A stretch of DNA of 64,000 nucleotides from Rotaria socialis (Eukaryota > Rotifera > Eurotatoria > Philodinida > Philodinidae): NCBI GenBank assembly GCA_905331475.1, contig CAJNYU010001442.1:248001-312000 (forward strand). Reading direction: 5' to 3'. Both the position numbers and the translations under genes were made by a program. Position 1 is the first letter of the stretch; every line of letters starts with the position of its first letter. Below the pieces are notes generated by a model. It was not told the DNA's origin. It saw nothing but the letters and a program-made list of their open reading frames with translations, and ran no database searches. Positions 1 through 10,435 of the stretch are shown here, in pieces.

Positions 1-315
1 CGCCAAAGACTTTAAGCATTATTACCATTCAAGAATCCTGTGATCGAGAGTGAAATGCGATTCAAATGTTTAGTATGAATCTAAACGGGCCGAATAAATG
101 AATACGCTTTCGTTAATATTCTTCATTAGAGATATGAACCTTGATTAACAGAAAATACACCGAATTTTCTACCAAATTCTTGATAATAGGCAAACAGAAT
201 ATTGATTCTATGCATTCATCCATCTTGCGAAAAATCTTTTCAAACATTTAGTGCATAACAGCTTTCCATTTTACCGCAAATTCAGAATAAACGCCTGGTC
301 ACACTTGTACTTACA

Positions 316-652
316 AATGTTCGTTTGCGATGTGATGTAGGATGAGGTGAGGCAGTCGCAAGGTTTGTTTCAAAGTGAAGAAAAGAGGTGAAGAGAACCT
401 TGGTCAGTAATGTTCGTTTGTGATGTGATGTAGGATGAGGTGTGGTAGACGCAAGGTTTGTTTCGAAGTGAGAAAAAGACATGAAGAGAATTTTGTTCAG
501 TAATGTTCGTTTGTGATGTGATGTAGGATGAGCTGAGGTAGTCGCAAGGTTTGTTTCGAACTGACGAAAAGAGATGAAGAGAATGCTGATGATTAATGTT
601 CGTTTGTGATGTGATGTAGGATGAGGTGAGGTAGTCGCAAGGTTTGTTTCGT
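316..652. repeat. 93-bp tandem repeat, array 1
   Basis: Three full copies and one partial copy of a 93-bp unit start at 316, 409, 502 and 595, so the spacing is exactly 93 bp each time. The unit begins AATGTTCGTTTG and includes GTCGCAAGGTTTGTTTC. Copies differ by scattered substitutions only, with no length change. Because 93 is a multiple of three, a minus-strand frame stays open through the array and reads a 31-residue repeat. No start, signal or domain supports a real protein. The array ends abruptly after the GGTTTGTTTCG motif at about 652. Confidence 0.9.
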
Positions 653-899
653 TGATGTTGTGATTGTGAGCGATATGCCTGTGAAGTAATAGGTTGTAAA
701 AGATGACCTATCCAATGAATAGCCATAATTCTTGGCATGTTCATGTTCACTTTTGACAGTCACGTGAAGACCAAAACCGTATGTTCTTAGGTAGGTTATA
801 GATCACCTGAAAAATAAACCACATTTACGTCTGGTGTTAAGTTAATCTATTTTAAGTTCTTTTGTGAATAGTAATTGATTTATGATGATGTTAAATGAT

Positions 900-1128
900 N
901 ATGTGAGGTAGTCGGAAGGTTTGTTTCGAAGTGAAGAAAAGAGATGAAGAGAATGATTTTCAGTAATGTTCGTTTGTGATGTGATATAAAATGAGATGAG
1001 GTAGTCGCAAGGTTTGTTTCGAAGTGAGGAAAAGAGGTGAAGCGAATTTTGTTCAGTAATGGTCGTTTGCGATGTGATGTAAGATGAGGTGAGCTAGTCG
1101 CAAGGTTTGTTTCGAAGTGAAGAAAAGA
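900..1128. repeat. 93-bp tandem repeat, array 2
   Basis: This is a second block of the same 93-bp unit. It begins in mid-unit directly after an ambiguous base (N at 900), has unit starts at 965 and 1058, and breaks off at about 1128 inside a further copy. The phase of 93 bp is kept. The 250 bp between this block and array 1 are unrelated sequence, so either the array was interrupted by an insertion or the assembly joined two pieces here. Confidence 0.85.
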
Positions 1129-2960
1129 GAAGCCTGTGTTGCTTGTTGCTTGTGCGAAAGTAACCGTTTTGTGAGTTAGTGTTTGCAATAAATTGGAGAT
1201 ATGAGAACGAAAACTTTATCATGTTTGGCATGGAGTGCTAGGGAGCGGCCCGCAGGTCCGCCTCCTACACCGACCGGGAAAAAGTTTTTAAGCTCTACAT
1301 GGGAGAAAAAATGAGCTTTTTTTGCTCAGCAGATTTTGTGTTTTGTGTGAAAAGGGCAGATGAGAAGCGACGGCGAATCTGGAAGGACGGAGTGGTACGA
1401 ATTCCTCGTGAGTACCGCTACGGTTTCCACCATGGTAATGCTAAAAATGTAGAATATTCACGATAATTTTTCTTCACCGTCTCATGGGCACATGGAAAAT
1501 TGTGAGAATGAATCAGTTCACACGGAAATATTTTTATAACAGGCATTTCGGGAAACATGAAACTTTGTGGGGACCTATAGTGGATTCTCATGTTCTCTAG
1601 GAATTATCACAGTGACACTGACAACTCCTCGCTGATTAGGAATTCGTATTTCTCACGCGTTTGACATTCCTGCCAAAATGTCCCGAAACATTCGTTGCCA
1701 CCGTTATGCTCAGGCCACTGCGGAATGTGTAGCTTTGATGCAGAGAGCGTTTTACCATAAGTATAGTGAAATAATGACCCTACCGCTAGCATCCAGCAGG
1801 TAGACCATCCTCTGTACGAAGTACTGAAAAAGACAAAGACAGAATATGTCTGCCAAATAATAAAGCGTTACACATCCCAAAGAGAAATCTAACATCACTG
1901 ACAGAAACGATTCCAGTCGAAAACAGAGGCCAGTGTATTTATAAACTAGCTTTCTGTCGCCGTTATTCCTCCTACAATAACTGCAGAGCCCCTGTAACGC
2001 TGTGATAAGGATCAGAGATGCAACTAATAAAAATGTTAGGTTCCAAAATATTTGCTATTTGCAGAATGACAGTAATCAAAATCTCATCTTAGTGAATATG
2101 GATGCGCACGCAATAATTCATTTAATTCAACAGGAAGTAGGCGAGAATAAGGACTCGACAAGCAGGTTCCTCCAACGTGTTGAGAAGATTCCCAGAACGA
2201 ATCGACTTAGATTCATTGTAATGAACAATCAAGTTGAAAGAAAGCAACATGTAACTAATAAAAAACATGATTATTTCTAATTAATAGAGAAAAAGAATAC
2301 TAATTGTGAAGACACGATCAAATGACCAGCAAAACGTATTCCATGAGTGGGTATTGGCATCATTCAGTGAAGAGAGATATGTGGAGATGCTTCAAGAAAA
2401 AAAACAGAAGAATAATAATTTCATTTAATTAACAATAATAGGTGCAAAACCAAAGAAACCAAAAAGAAAGCAAACCTATCAAAAAAAAACCAAATAAGCG
2501 CACAGGTTAATACAAGGACAGTTCTCCCGTCAATTCCCCTCACCGCATCTAATGTCGTGCAATATTCCAAGGAATTAAACAATACCACTGCATGCATCTG
2601 TTTTCACCAAACAGCTACAACAATTTATCACTGATAAATTATCAGCCCAGTTTCAATTTAAGCTTCAACCCTGTCTAAAAATTGAAAACACAAAACAGCA
2701 GCACTACCATAATACTAGTGAACCTGTCATCAATACCATGAATATTCCGGCTCCACCCTTTCATAGCCGACACCTAATACTACCAAACCGCAAATACAAC
2801 AAAACATACCATGTAATTAAATCAGAAACTCATCCCTAAGGTTTACCCCTCACTTAAACCACGCTGCAACTTCATTTATTGTACATAAACTACTCCGAGA
2901 ACACAAAAAAGTATACCCAATGGAATACATCTCAAAATCACCCCAAACTCTGCTGTCATC

Positions 2961-2983
2961 ACTTCGAAACGAACCTTGCGATT
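2961..2983. repeat. isolated inverted fragment of the 93-bp repeat
   Basis: A 23-bp stretch, ACTTCGAAACGAACCTTGCG followed by ATT, is the reverse complement of the repeat core (AGTCGCAAGGTTTGTTTCGA and the next bases) with about two mismatches. It is a single copy, about 1.8 kb from array 2 and in the opposite orientation. It may be a relic of a dispersed element from which the arrays grew. Confidence 0.55.
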
Positions 2984-4292
2984 ACGTGTTGACTTCACGA
3001 GTTAACCAATATGGGAAGTGTACCGAGTTGATAATTGGTGTAGTCTAAAATAGCATGAGTGGGAAGATTTTGTGCTCTCGTTTGACGTCATCGCTTAGCG
3101 ATTGGTGAGTTGTAATGATCATGTTTAAAGAAGTTGGGTGAAGATTGGTGCTTTTGAGTTTCGGCAGTTGTATTTGTTAAGCGTATTTTCGTTATCCGTT
3201 ATCATAGTATTTCTCGGTTGGTTGATATTTGTTGAATAGGCTATTATTTGTTAACGGGTCTCAGTCGTGTAACGCAAGAAAGAAGAATACTTTGGGAATA
3301 TTATCAGTTTTTTTTGGATGATGACTTTAGTACGCATGCTTGCACTGTCTGGTGGTGGTTGCGGCGCAGGCTTTTTGGGTGATGATTTTTAGGATGAGAT
3401 TCACCTTGGTTGGCATGCTTCTTCAATAGGTCACATAAAATGGTATCGGGGGAGGGAGAGTTTTGTTTGGACACAGTTGTGGTGAAATGTTTGTTTGGAT
3501 GGTTGTATGATTCCAATACAGAATCAGTAGGTTGTCCTGTTGTTTGTTTGAGAGAAGTGACGATTGGTATAACGAAATACTTATTGTTTGTTACTTTTTA
3601 CTTGAAGATGTTGGATGATGTAAAATTGTTGAGTTTTAGATTGGGTGTTATGTTATGGAATGAAAAATAGCGGACGGATGATGGGAGAGATTTCCCAATG
3701 AAGTGTTATCTATGAATGATAGTTTTTGAAAAAAAAACATCGAATCGAACGACGAGAGAGTGATGTTTGTTGTTTGTGAAATTTTCGTAAAGCATGGAAG
3801 AAGTTGTTTTCACGTGTATTTTGTTTGAATTCTGATTGATTGGTAGTTCAACGTTCATATGCTGTGTACACATTGACATGTATAAATATGTATCGGTAGT
3901 CGCCGTAGGTAAAGAGAACGGAAAAGAAGGCTACATTTGACCTGAACGACATTTTTGACAACGTGAAAGTAGTATTGATCGGCTCTATGGATTTTGTGTT
4001 CTCTGCTGATCGTTTATCAGACGAAATTACAATCCATTGATTAGATAATCAAAGGGAATAGCTATTTGTCAGTTCGTTACCAAATAGCTTGCTAATATTT
4101 GAGTGGAGTGACTGGGTATTTTCATTACCGCATTCCTAGTTGAAGTCAAAATCGTGCGATTAACAAATAGAAACATGCTCACCCATCATTTTACTCTGAT
4201 TCCTCGGAAGAGATATATTCTAATTGTCTATAAAATATTTACATAGTTCAACCAAATTTAGTCCATAGCAGAAACATTTTGCTAACAGCTTT

Positions 4293-4393
4293 TCACAGTA
4301 AATGTTCGAAGTATTCCCCATCATTTTCAATACAAAGTTTCATCCCTTTCAACTTCGATATAGAATGCCTTTTGATAGTCTCAAATAAGTGTC
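4293..4393 (-). pseudogene. transposase C-terminal remnant
   Basis: On the minus strand a short frame reads RHLFETIKRHSISKLKG, then MKLCIENDGEYFEHLL and a stop. The ending (L-C-I-E-x-(D/N)-G-x-x-F-E-H-L-L-stop) and the preceding L-F-E-x-I-K-R are typical of the C-terminus of Tc1/mariner-superfamily transposases as I remember them. Upstream, to about 4520, a few more plausible residues occur but frames change, and no DDE/D catalytic core is visible. It is therefore a dead, truncated fragment. The family assignment rests on a short motif only. Confidence 0.45.
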
Positions 4394-5835
4394 GAATTGG
4401 GCATCTTGGTTATTGCGTCAGTTAAACTTGTAGTATCTGAATGTGTATTTAGATTACGTTCCAGGCAATCGAACAACCGCTGATCAGAAAACGCAAAGCA
4501 ATGTGATCATGTTGAATGAAGCATAATTTAGACTCTTTCTTCTACAAGACAAACCAGACTGAGAACAATATCTTAAATATGTTATTCTAAATTTTTATTA
4601 TGCAATTTTTCGTTGTTGATTTGTTTTTCTTATATAAATTTTTGATTTTATCCTCCAGTATCAATAATTTGCTGAGTAATGACGGTAATTGGACGATTAC
4701 TTCGAAGATTATCTTTCAACGGCTCTTGCTCATTTGATAATCGTTGAATTCACCGAGTAACTATTTAATATGAAAAACAAATACCTTGTCCATAAGCAGT
4801 AGTTAATTCATCATGAACTTGTTTAGCAGTTAAATGCAGTAAAAACGAATCTTTTTTATACGAGAGTAAACACAGTTTATCCATATGAAATCATAGATGT
4901 TCAAAATATCTGTGGAAATTTTGCCATAATAAGCACCTGTGAAACTTTGTATTGATCCTTCAATACATAACAAATGTCTCTACTAGAATAGTTCAATATG
5001 AGGAATAAAAGTAATGAGGGTGAGATTTTAGACTAGTCTATGCATATGTAGTAACTATCTGGTCAGCAGTAGCGGAGAGAAGCTTCCGATACTAAGCAGT
5101 TATTTTATCAGGTAATGATAATGAAAACGTTACCAACTACTTTGGTGACTGGTAGCACGTTTAGTTTATTTTTGTTGCTAAAGATCCAAACTGTTAATAG
5201 AGATTTATCATTCCTATGCTTCAAGAGCGAGATCTGACTGTAATTTAACCAAAAAACTGCTGATCAATCGATTATTCGTTATCCAGATGAATAATAACAG
5301 ATTCAGTATACTTTTCTGTAACTGATAGGCTGTCAAACCATCGACTTCCAAGTAATTGATTGTTTTCCAGTCACCAGACGATTGCGAAATAGTCACATTA
5401 ACTTCTTCCCCGTCCTTGATCAGCAGTGAGATGCCAAAGATTGATATGTGTATTCATGCGACGATATGATTGAGTCTGAGTTAGCCAGGCACTCATTCAT
5501 CAGTTTTATACTAGGTGTTGATGCAGCGCTTTACGTATAATGTTTAGGGGTGACAATAGTCGGCAAAGATCAACCAAGAGCGATGAAATATGCAACCTGC
5601 TCTGTTATTGCAACTTGATTAGTTAAAAATTAGATTATGATAGCGCACACTAACACCCCTTCCATGTGAGAAGAACCTCTTCAATGACTGCTACGTCGAA
5701 TGTAATAGAAGCTGTTTTAATTAGTAAATTTATCAAAAGGAAATCCGATACTTTAGTTACTATATTTACCTTGAACCATGGCTGGTTTTCAGAAATTTTA
5801 TTTGGAAATCTTATAGGAGAGCGATTAAGACTATC

Positions 5836-6322
5836 CCAGGAGAATCATTCCGATAGTAGGATCCTATGGGACTCTGACAAGGGTCAGTCAGTGAATATAT
5901 CGAATACCATATGTATTTCAATAAAACCGACGAAATCTTATGGGATTCCTGGACACGGACCTACAGTCGGATCCTTGGTACTGGATCCAATAGGATTCGA
6001 TGTTGGATTTAAACGGAATCCAACTCTAACGAATCACCGTTGCGCTATGATGGCACAAAATGCTTATTTAATCGTGCCCAGGTCGAAAAATCTGACGTAA
6101 GATCTTGCATCAGATCATACTATATTTTCTTTAAAAATCTTCTGATACGACTTAATGTAAGAAATCAGAGACGATGATTTTTCGCCCTCGGCGAAGAAGA
6201 AAATGATTTTTTCTGTCGGAACCAACAATAGGTCAGTGTCCTGGAATACTATCGGATTCTGTCGGGGAGTCGGATCACATAGGATTCGATAAGATCCGTT
6301 GTTGGATTCATTCACCTGGGAT
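5836..6322. mobile_element. short inverted-repeat element (MITE-like), copy A
   Basis: The left end reads TCCCAGGAGAATCATTCC and the right end, reverse-complemented, reads TCCCAGGTGAATGAATCC, giving terminal inverted repeats of about 18 bp. Both ends are flanked by TA, which would fit a TA target-site duplication as in Tc1/mariner-related elements. The interior of about 480 bp carries many copies of GGATCC or GGATTC boxes in both directions. A 144-residue open frame crosses the left end of the element (5666-6100) and has no recognisable domain, so I treat it as chance. Confidence 0.6.
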
Positions 6323-7367
6323 AACCAGAATCTTAAACTCCCAAAGTTTCTTTTTAAAGTCTCAAATTCTTCTGGCTTCCTTAAGTACCGCGTTAGTTAT
6401 AATTTATCGAACATGATGGAACACGACAGAAGGCGACCTTTGAAATTTTCTTAGCTAAAATATATTTTCATATATGCTAACAAACTGAAAATTGAAAAAA
6501 TATAAACTACTTACGACTGTAGTATTTACACTGACACATTTGAATTAGCGGGAAAACAACGGACTTGAACAACCAACAGTTCAAATTCTCAAGAATTTTC
6601 ATGAGACTGAAAGGAACGTTGAAAAGACTTCAGCAGACTTCGCGTTTACTGTCTAAGCTGTTGTTCATTTTGTTTCAGAAAAATAGCTTTTTGTTAGATA
6701 GCAATGAACTTCGAGACAAATTCATAGTTAATAACATTATTTTCCCATGTAGCTAATATAAAATAAACCTGACATATCAAATATTGTAAAATACTTTTAC
6801 CATCTGTGAAACGTGCTTTCTCTAATAGAGGCCGAAGTTTAACTATAAATTTTAAAAAATCCAGGTCAAATTTCGAACGATTTAGGCATCACATGCAGTC
6901 TGTTTACTTCACAGTTCAACCATATGGGTTCAAAAATGACATAACCCAGAGATATAAATTTAATAACACGTTAAACGATTAGTTGAGGAAAGCTCATAGT
7001 GGCTCAAAGAAAGGTTTGAAGTTATTGAATTTTTAAAACGCACATGTTTCAACAGTATTAATGTAAAATTTCAATACAACGTATATTAGTCGACTCAGTC
7101 CTAACAAAGAAATATCAGAAAACATCATATGATTAGTAGTAGATGAAGCAATAGAAGATCGCGTCCAATGGATTGTGTTTTGCTCGGATTTGTGTTTCCA
7201 TATATCAACTTACTTTCAGATCATGGAATTCTACGCTGTGACAAACTGTATGGTATATACATATCTAAAAATACCTTAGATACTTCTTGAAAAATTCCAA
7301 CAGAAATAAGTTGTTGTAGTTACTATATAAATGCACACTTTAAACAAATTGAATATTATTGATGTCT

Positions 7368-7468
7368 TCCCAGGAGAATGAATCCGATAGTAGGATCCTA
7401 TCGGAATCCAACATAAGCATTCGACCTAAGTGTTCTCTAGACACCATATGCTTACTCATTCACCTGGG
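7368..7468. mobile_element. short inverted-repeat element (MITE-like), copy B
   Basis: This 101-bp relative of copy A has the same ends: TCCCAGGAGAATGAATCC on the left, and a right end that is the reverse complement of CCCAGGTGAATGAGT. Just inside the left end is a near-perfect hairpin, CCGATAG and CTATCGG around TAGGATC, also present in copy A. It lies about 290 bp upstream of the NOP2 start. Flanking TA is clear only on the right. It is too short to encode protein and is probably an internally deleted, non-autonomous copy. Confidence 0.6.
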
Positions 7469-7756
7469 TATGAGAATACTAAAATTCTACAAAGAAAAAA
7501 ATTATTAGAAAAAACGAAAAAAAATCTTATAGTATTACATTGAACAGAACTTTAAATGAATCCTCCGTCTTACTATTCTTTTTTTCTATTGTTTATAGAT
7601 CACTAGCGACATCGTACTATTTTGATTGGTTGCATTCGTTTGACAAATCATTATAAGATACTATAGTTTGTTATATGTGATTATTTGTTTACGAAATCTA
7701 TATTAATCGGCTAAAACTTGATTTTGTTTTCTATTAGAACAAGTTTTAGATTCATC

Positions 7757-10345
7757 ATGGGACGACGAAAAGTAACCGACGACAAATCAGCTAAACCTAT
7801 TCGTGGTCCAGGTCGTAAATCGAAAAAGCAAGGTGAACCAACTTTTCCAAAAGAATTAGCTCAAACCGGTAAGAAATATTCATTGCTTGCTTGCTTTTTT
7901 TATCATAAATAAAATATTCTATATTTTTAGAACCGACCGACAAAAGAAAAGTATCAAGTCGTGGCAAACAACGGTTTAATTTCAGTTTTTTTCAAAATAA
8001 ATGTTGATTGGTGTTTTTTTATAGTGCACGCAAGCGTCTTGAAAAAGATAAATTGAAACAGACAATAAATAAAAATACAAGTGAGTTTGAAAATTTTTTA
8101 CTATAATTTAATCTTACATTTGTTTTCTACTAAAGAGCTTAAAACAGCAACAAAACGCCAATCTGACGGTGAATCAAATGACGAAGAACAGATAAATGGA
8201 TATACCGATGAAAATCAACAATGGCTTAAGCCGAAAAAGAAAAAGGTATTGTAAAATTGGCGATCACTTTTCGAATTTTCTCATATATGACTTGGACATG
8301 ATTAAATAGTGTAGCATATTTTTATATTAGGAATTATTTGATGATGATGATGAGCAAAATGAAGAAGAATCCATGGATGAAGATGTTCCATATGATGATC
8401 AATTCAATGAAATGGAAAGTAGCAGTGAAGAAGAAGACAACGACAATGATGAACCTAAAGTAAGTTACGGAAATTTCATTTGTTTTCCGAAACAATTTTT
8501 TCAATTCATATAGCTTGATATTGAAAAACAATCGAAAAAAATACGTGAAAAACAACGTCAAGCAAAAGAACGGTCCGAACAAGAATTATTAACAAATATT
8601 CAACAACACGAAAAAGTTCAATTTCCAAGTGGACAAGAAGTTACAAAAGAAGGTGAGATGACAAAAAAAATTAGGAATAATAGTTTCGTATACAAAAAAA
8701 ATTCCATTTTAAGCTCCACAAGCTGATTTACAATTGCTAATGCATCGTATTCGTGAAGTCATTAATGTTTTGAATGATTTTAAAAATAAACGTGAAGCAA
8801 ATCGATCAAGAAAAGAATATCTTGATTTACTTAGACAAGATCTATGTAATTATTATTCATATAATGAATTTTTAATGAATAAAATTCTTGATTTATTTCC
8901 ACTTGCTGAGGTAAAAGATTGCTCATCCGACATATTTAATTGAAAATCATTCATTAATTAATAGGTTATCGACTTCTTGGAAGCTAATGAAGTTCAACGA
9001 CCGGTAACAATTCGAACGAATACATTAAAAACACGTCGTCGTGATCTAGCTCAAGCACTGATCAACCGTGGTGTAAACGTTGATCCACTCGATAAATGGA
9101 CTAAAGTTGGTCTTGTTATTTATAACAGTCAAGTACCAATTGGGGCAACACCAGAATATCTATGTGGTCATTACATGCTCCAAGGTGCATCCAGTTTTCT
9201 ACCTTGTATGGCATTAGCACCTCAACCGAATGAACGCGTGTTGGATATGTGTGCAGCTCCTGGTGGAAAAGCAACTTATATCGGTAAATAGATTTGCAGT
9301 TTTCATAGAAAAGCAATTTAAAATATTTTTATTTAGGTGCATTAATGAGAAATAGTGGTATATTAGTAGCTAATGATGCTAATAAAGATCGCGCAAGAGC
9401 TATTATTGCTAATACACATCGATTAGGTTTAACCAATACAATTGTTACAAATCTTGATGGAAGACATTTTTCTGAGGTATTTTTTCTACTGGAGCGGATT
9501 TCCGTATGAAATTAGAACTAGTTCAACATAAAAAATACGTGAAGCTAATTATAGAGATTTTTATACTTACATGTCGATAATTGCAAAATGTTTACTTTGT
9601 CTAGCATATGGGTGGTTTTGATCGATGTCTTGTTGATGCACCATGCAGCGGTGCGGGTGTTATAGCAAAAGATCAAGCCGTTAAAAGTTCAAAAGTAAAT
9701 TACTACCGAAATAGAAAGAAACTTTGAAGAAAATTTTGTTTACATTTAGGATGAAAAAGATATTCAACGATGTTTTACTGCACAACGGCAAATTCTATTA
9801 AATGCGATCGATTCCATTAATGAAAATTCAACAACCGGCGGTTATATTGTCTATTCAACTTGTTCAATCTTAGTAAGATTAGAATTGGATTGAGAACAGG
9901 ACATAATTTTTATTTTTCGTTTAGGTTGAAGAAAATGAAGCAGTCGTACAATATGCATTAAATAATCGACCAGTGAAAATTGTTGAAACAGGCTTAGAAT
10001 TTGGCGTAGAAGGATTTACAAAGTACATTGAAAACAACGAAGGTCTATTTATTAATTTTTTTGAACATTTATTGTAGCTTCAAAGGTACATCATTTCATC
10101 CATTTATGAAATATTGTCGTCGGTATTATCCACATTTACACAATCTCGATGGTTTCTTCGTTGCTAAATTAAAAAAATATTCAACAAAACAAGGCAATAA
10201 AAAAGGTTTGAATTCTTCTAATTATAAATTTTCAAAAAATGTCCCTCTGATTTTTTTAGAATCTGAAACAATAGAAAAAGAAAAGAAGAAGGCAGAAGAA
10301 GAAGAAGAAGAAGATGATTCACCCGAAGCAATGGCTGATGATTAA
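7757..10345 (+). CDS. NOP2: NOP2 rRNA (cytosine-5)-methyltransferase
   Basis: The product is a nucleolar S-adenosylmethionine-dependent RNA m5C methyltransferase (NOL1/NOP2/Sun family) of 60S subunit assembly. Fourteen exons close in phase (589 residues): 7757-7868, 7931-7973, 8025-8080, 8136-8245, 8331-8459, 8514-8652, 8714-8910, 8965-9283, 9337-9476, 9605-9694, 9750-9872, 9925-10022, 10078-10205, 10260-10345. The N-terminal third is lysine-rich and then acidic (runs of D/E), as in NOP2. The methyltransferase core follows: RPVTIRTNTLKTRR, the SAM-binding motif DMCAAPGGKATYIG, the DAPCSGAGV catalytic motif and the second conserved cysteine in YSTCSIL. The end has the NOP2-type FHPFMKYCRRYYPHLHNLDG, then an acidic tail. 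The ATG at 7757 starts MGRRKVTDDK, and an acceptor-like TTTTAG lies 7 bp upstream of it. Identification is secure. Confidence 0.95.
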
Positions 10346-10435
10346 AAAAATTTCTTTCGTTGACTTTTGTTTTTGTTATACTGTTTTGTTGTGTTCATTA
10401 CAACATAATGTGTGATCTTTTTCAGATCTAATATA

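Larger units (their letters stand above)
1..7756. other. gene-poor left flank with repeats
   Basis: No gene could be supported between the left edge and the NOP2 start. The open frames here are short, have no recognisable domain, and several simply read through tandem repeats. The stretch contains the 93-bp tandem arrays (316-652 and 900-1128), a transposase C-terminal remnant near 4293-4393 and two short inverted-repeat elements (5836-6322 and 7368-7468). The base N at 900 shows the assembly is uncertain at the left border of the second array. Confidence 0.7.

Noticed and set aside
1607-1792. 61-residue minus-strand open frame with fairly complex composition
   Set aside because: The peptide looks less biased than its surroundings, but no family could be recognised, and extensions on both sides contain stops without clear splice sites.
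2002-2280. 92-residue plus-strand open frame
   Set aside because: It has no recognisable domain, no splice partners and no paired neighbour. Codon content looks like AT-rich background.
5666-6100. 144-residue plus-strand open frame
   Set aside because: It runs into the left end of the inverted-repeat element and reads its repeated GGATCC/GGATTC boxes. No domain or coding signature is seen.
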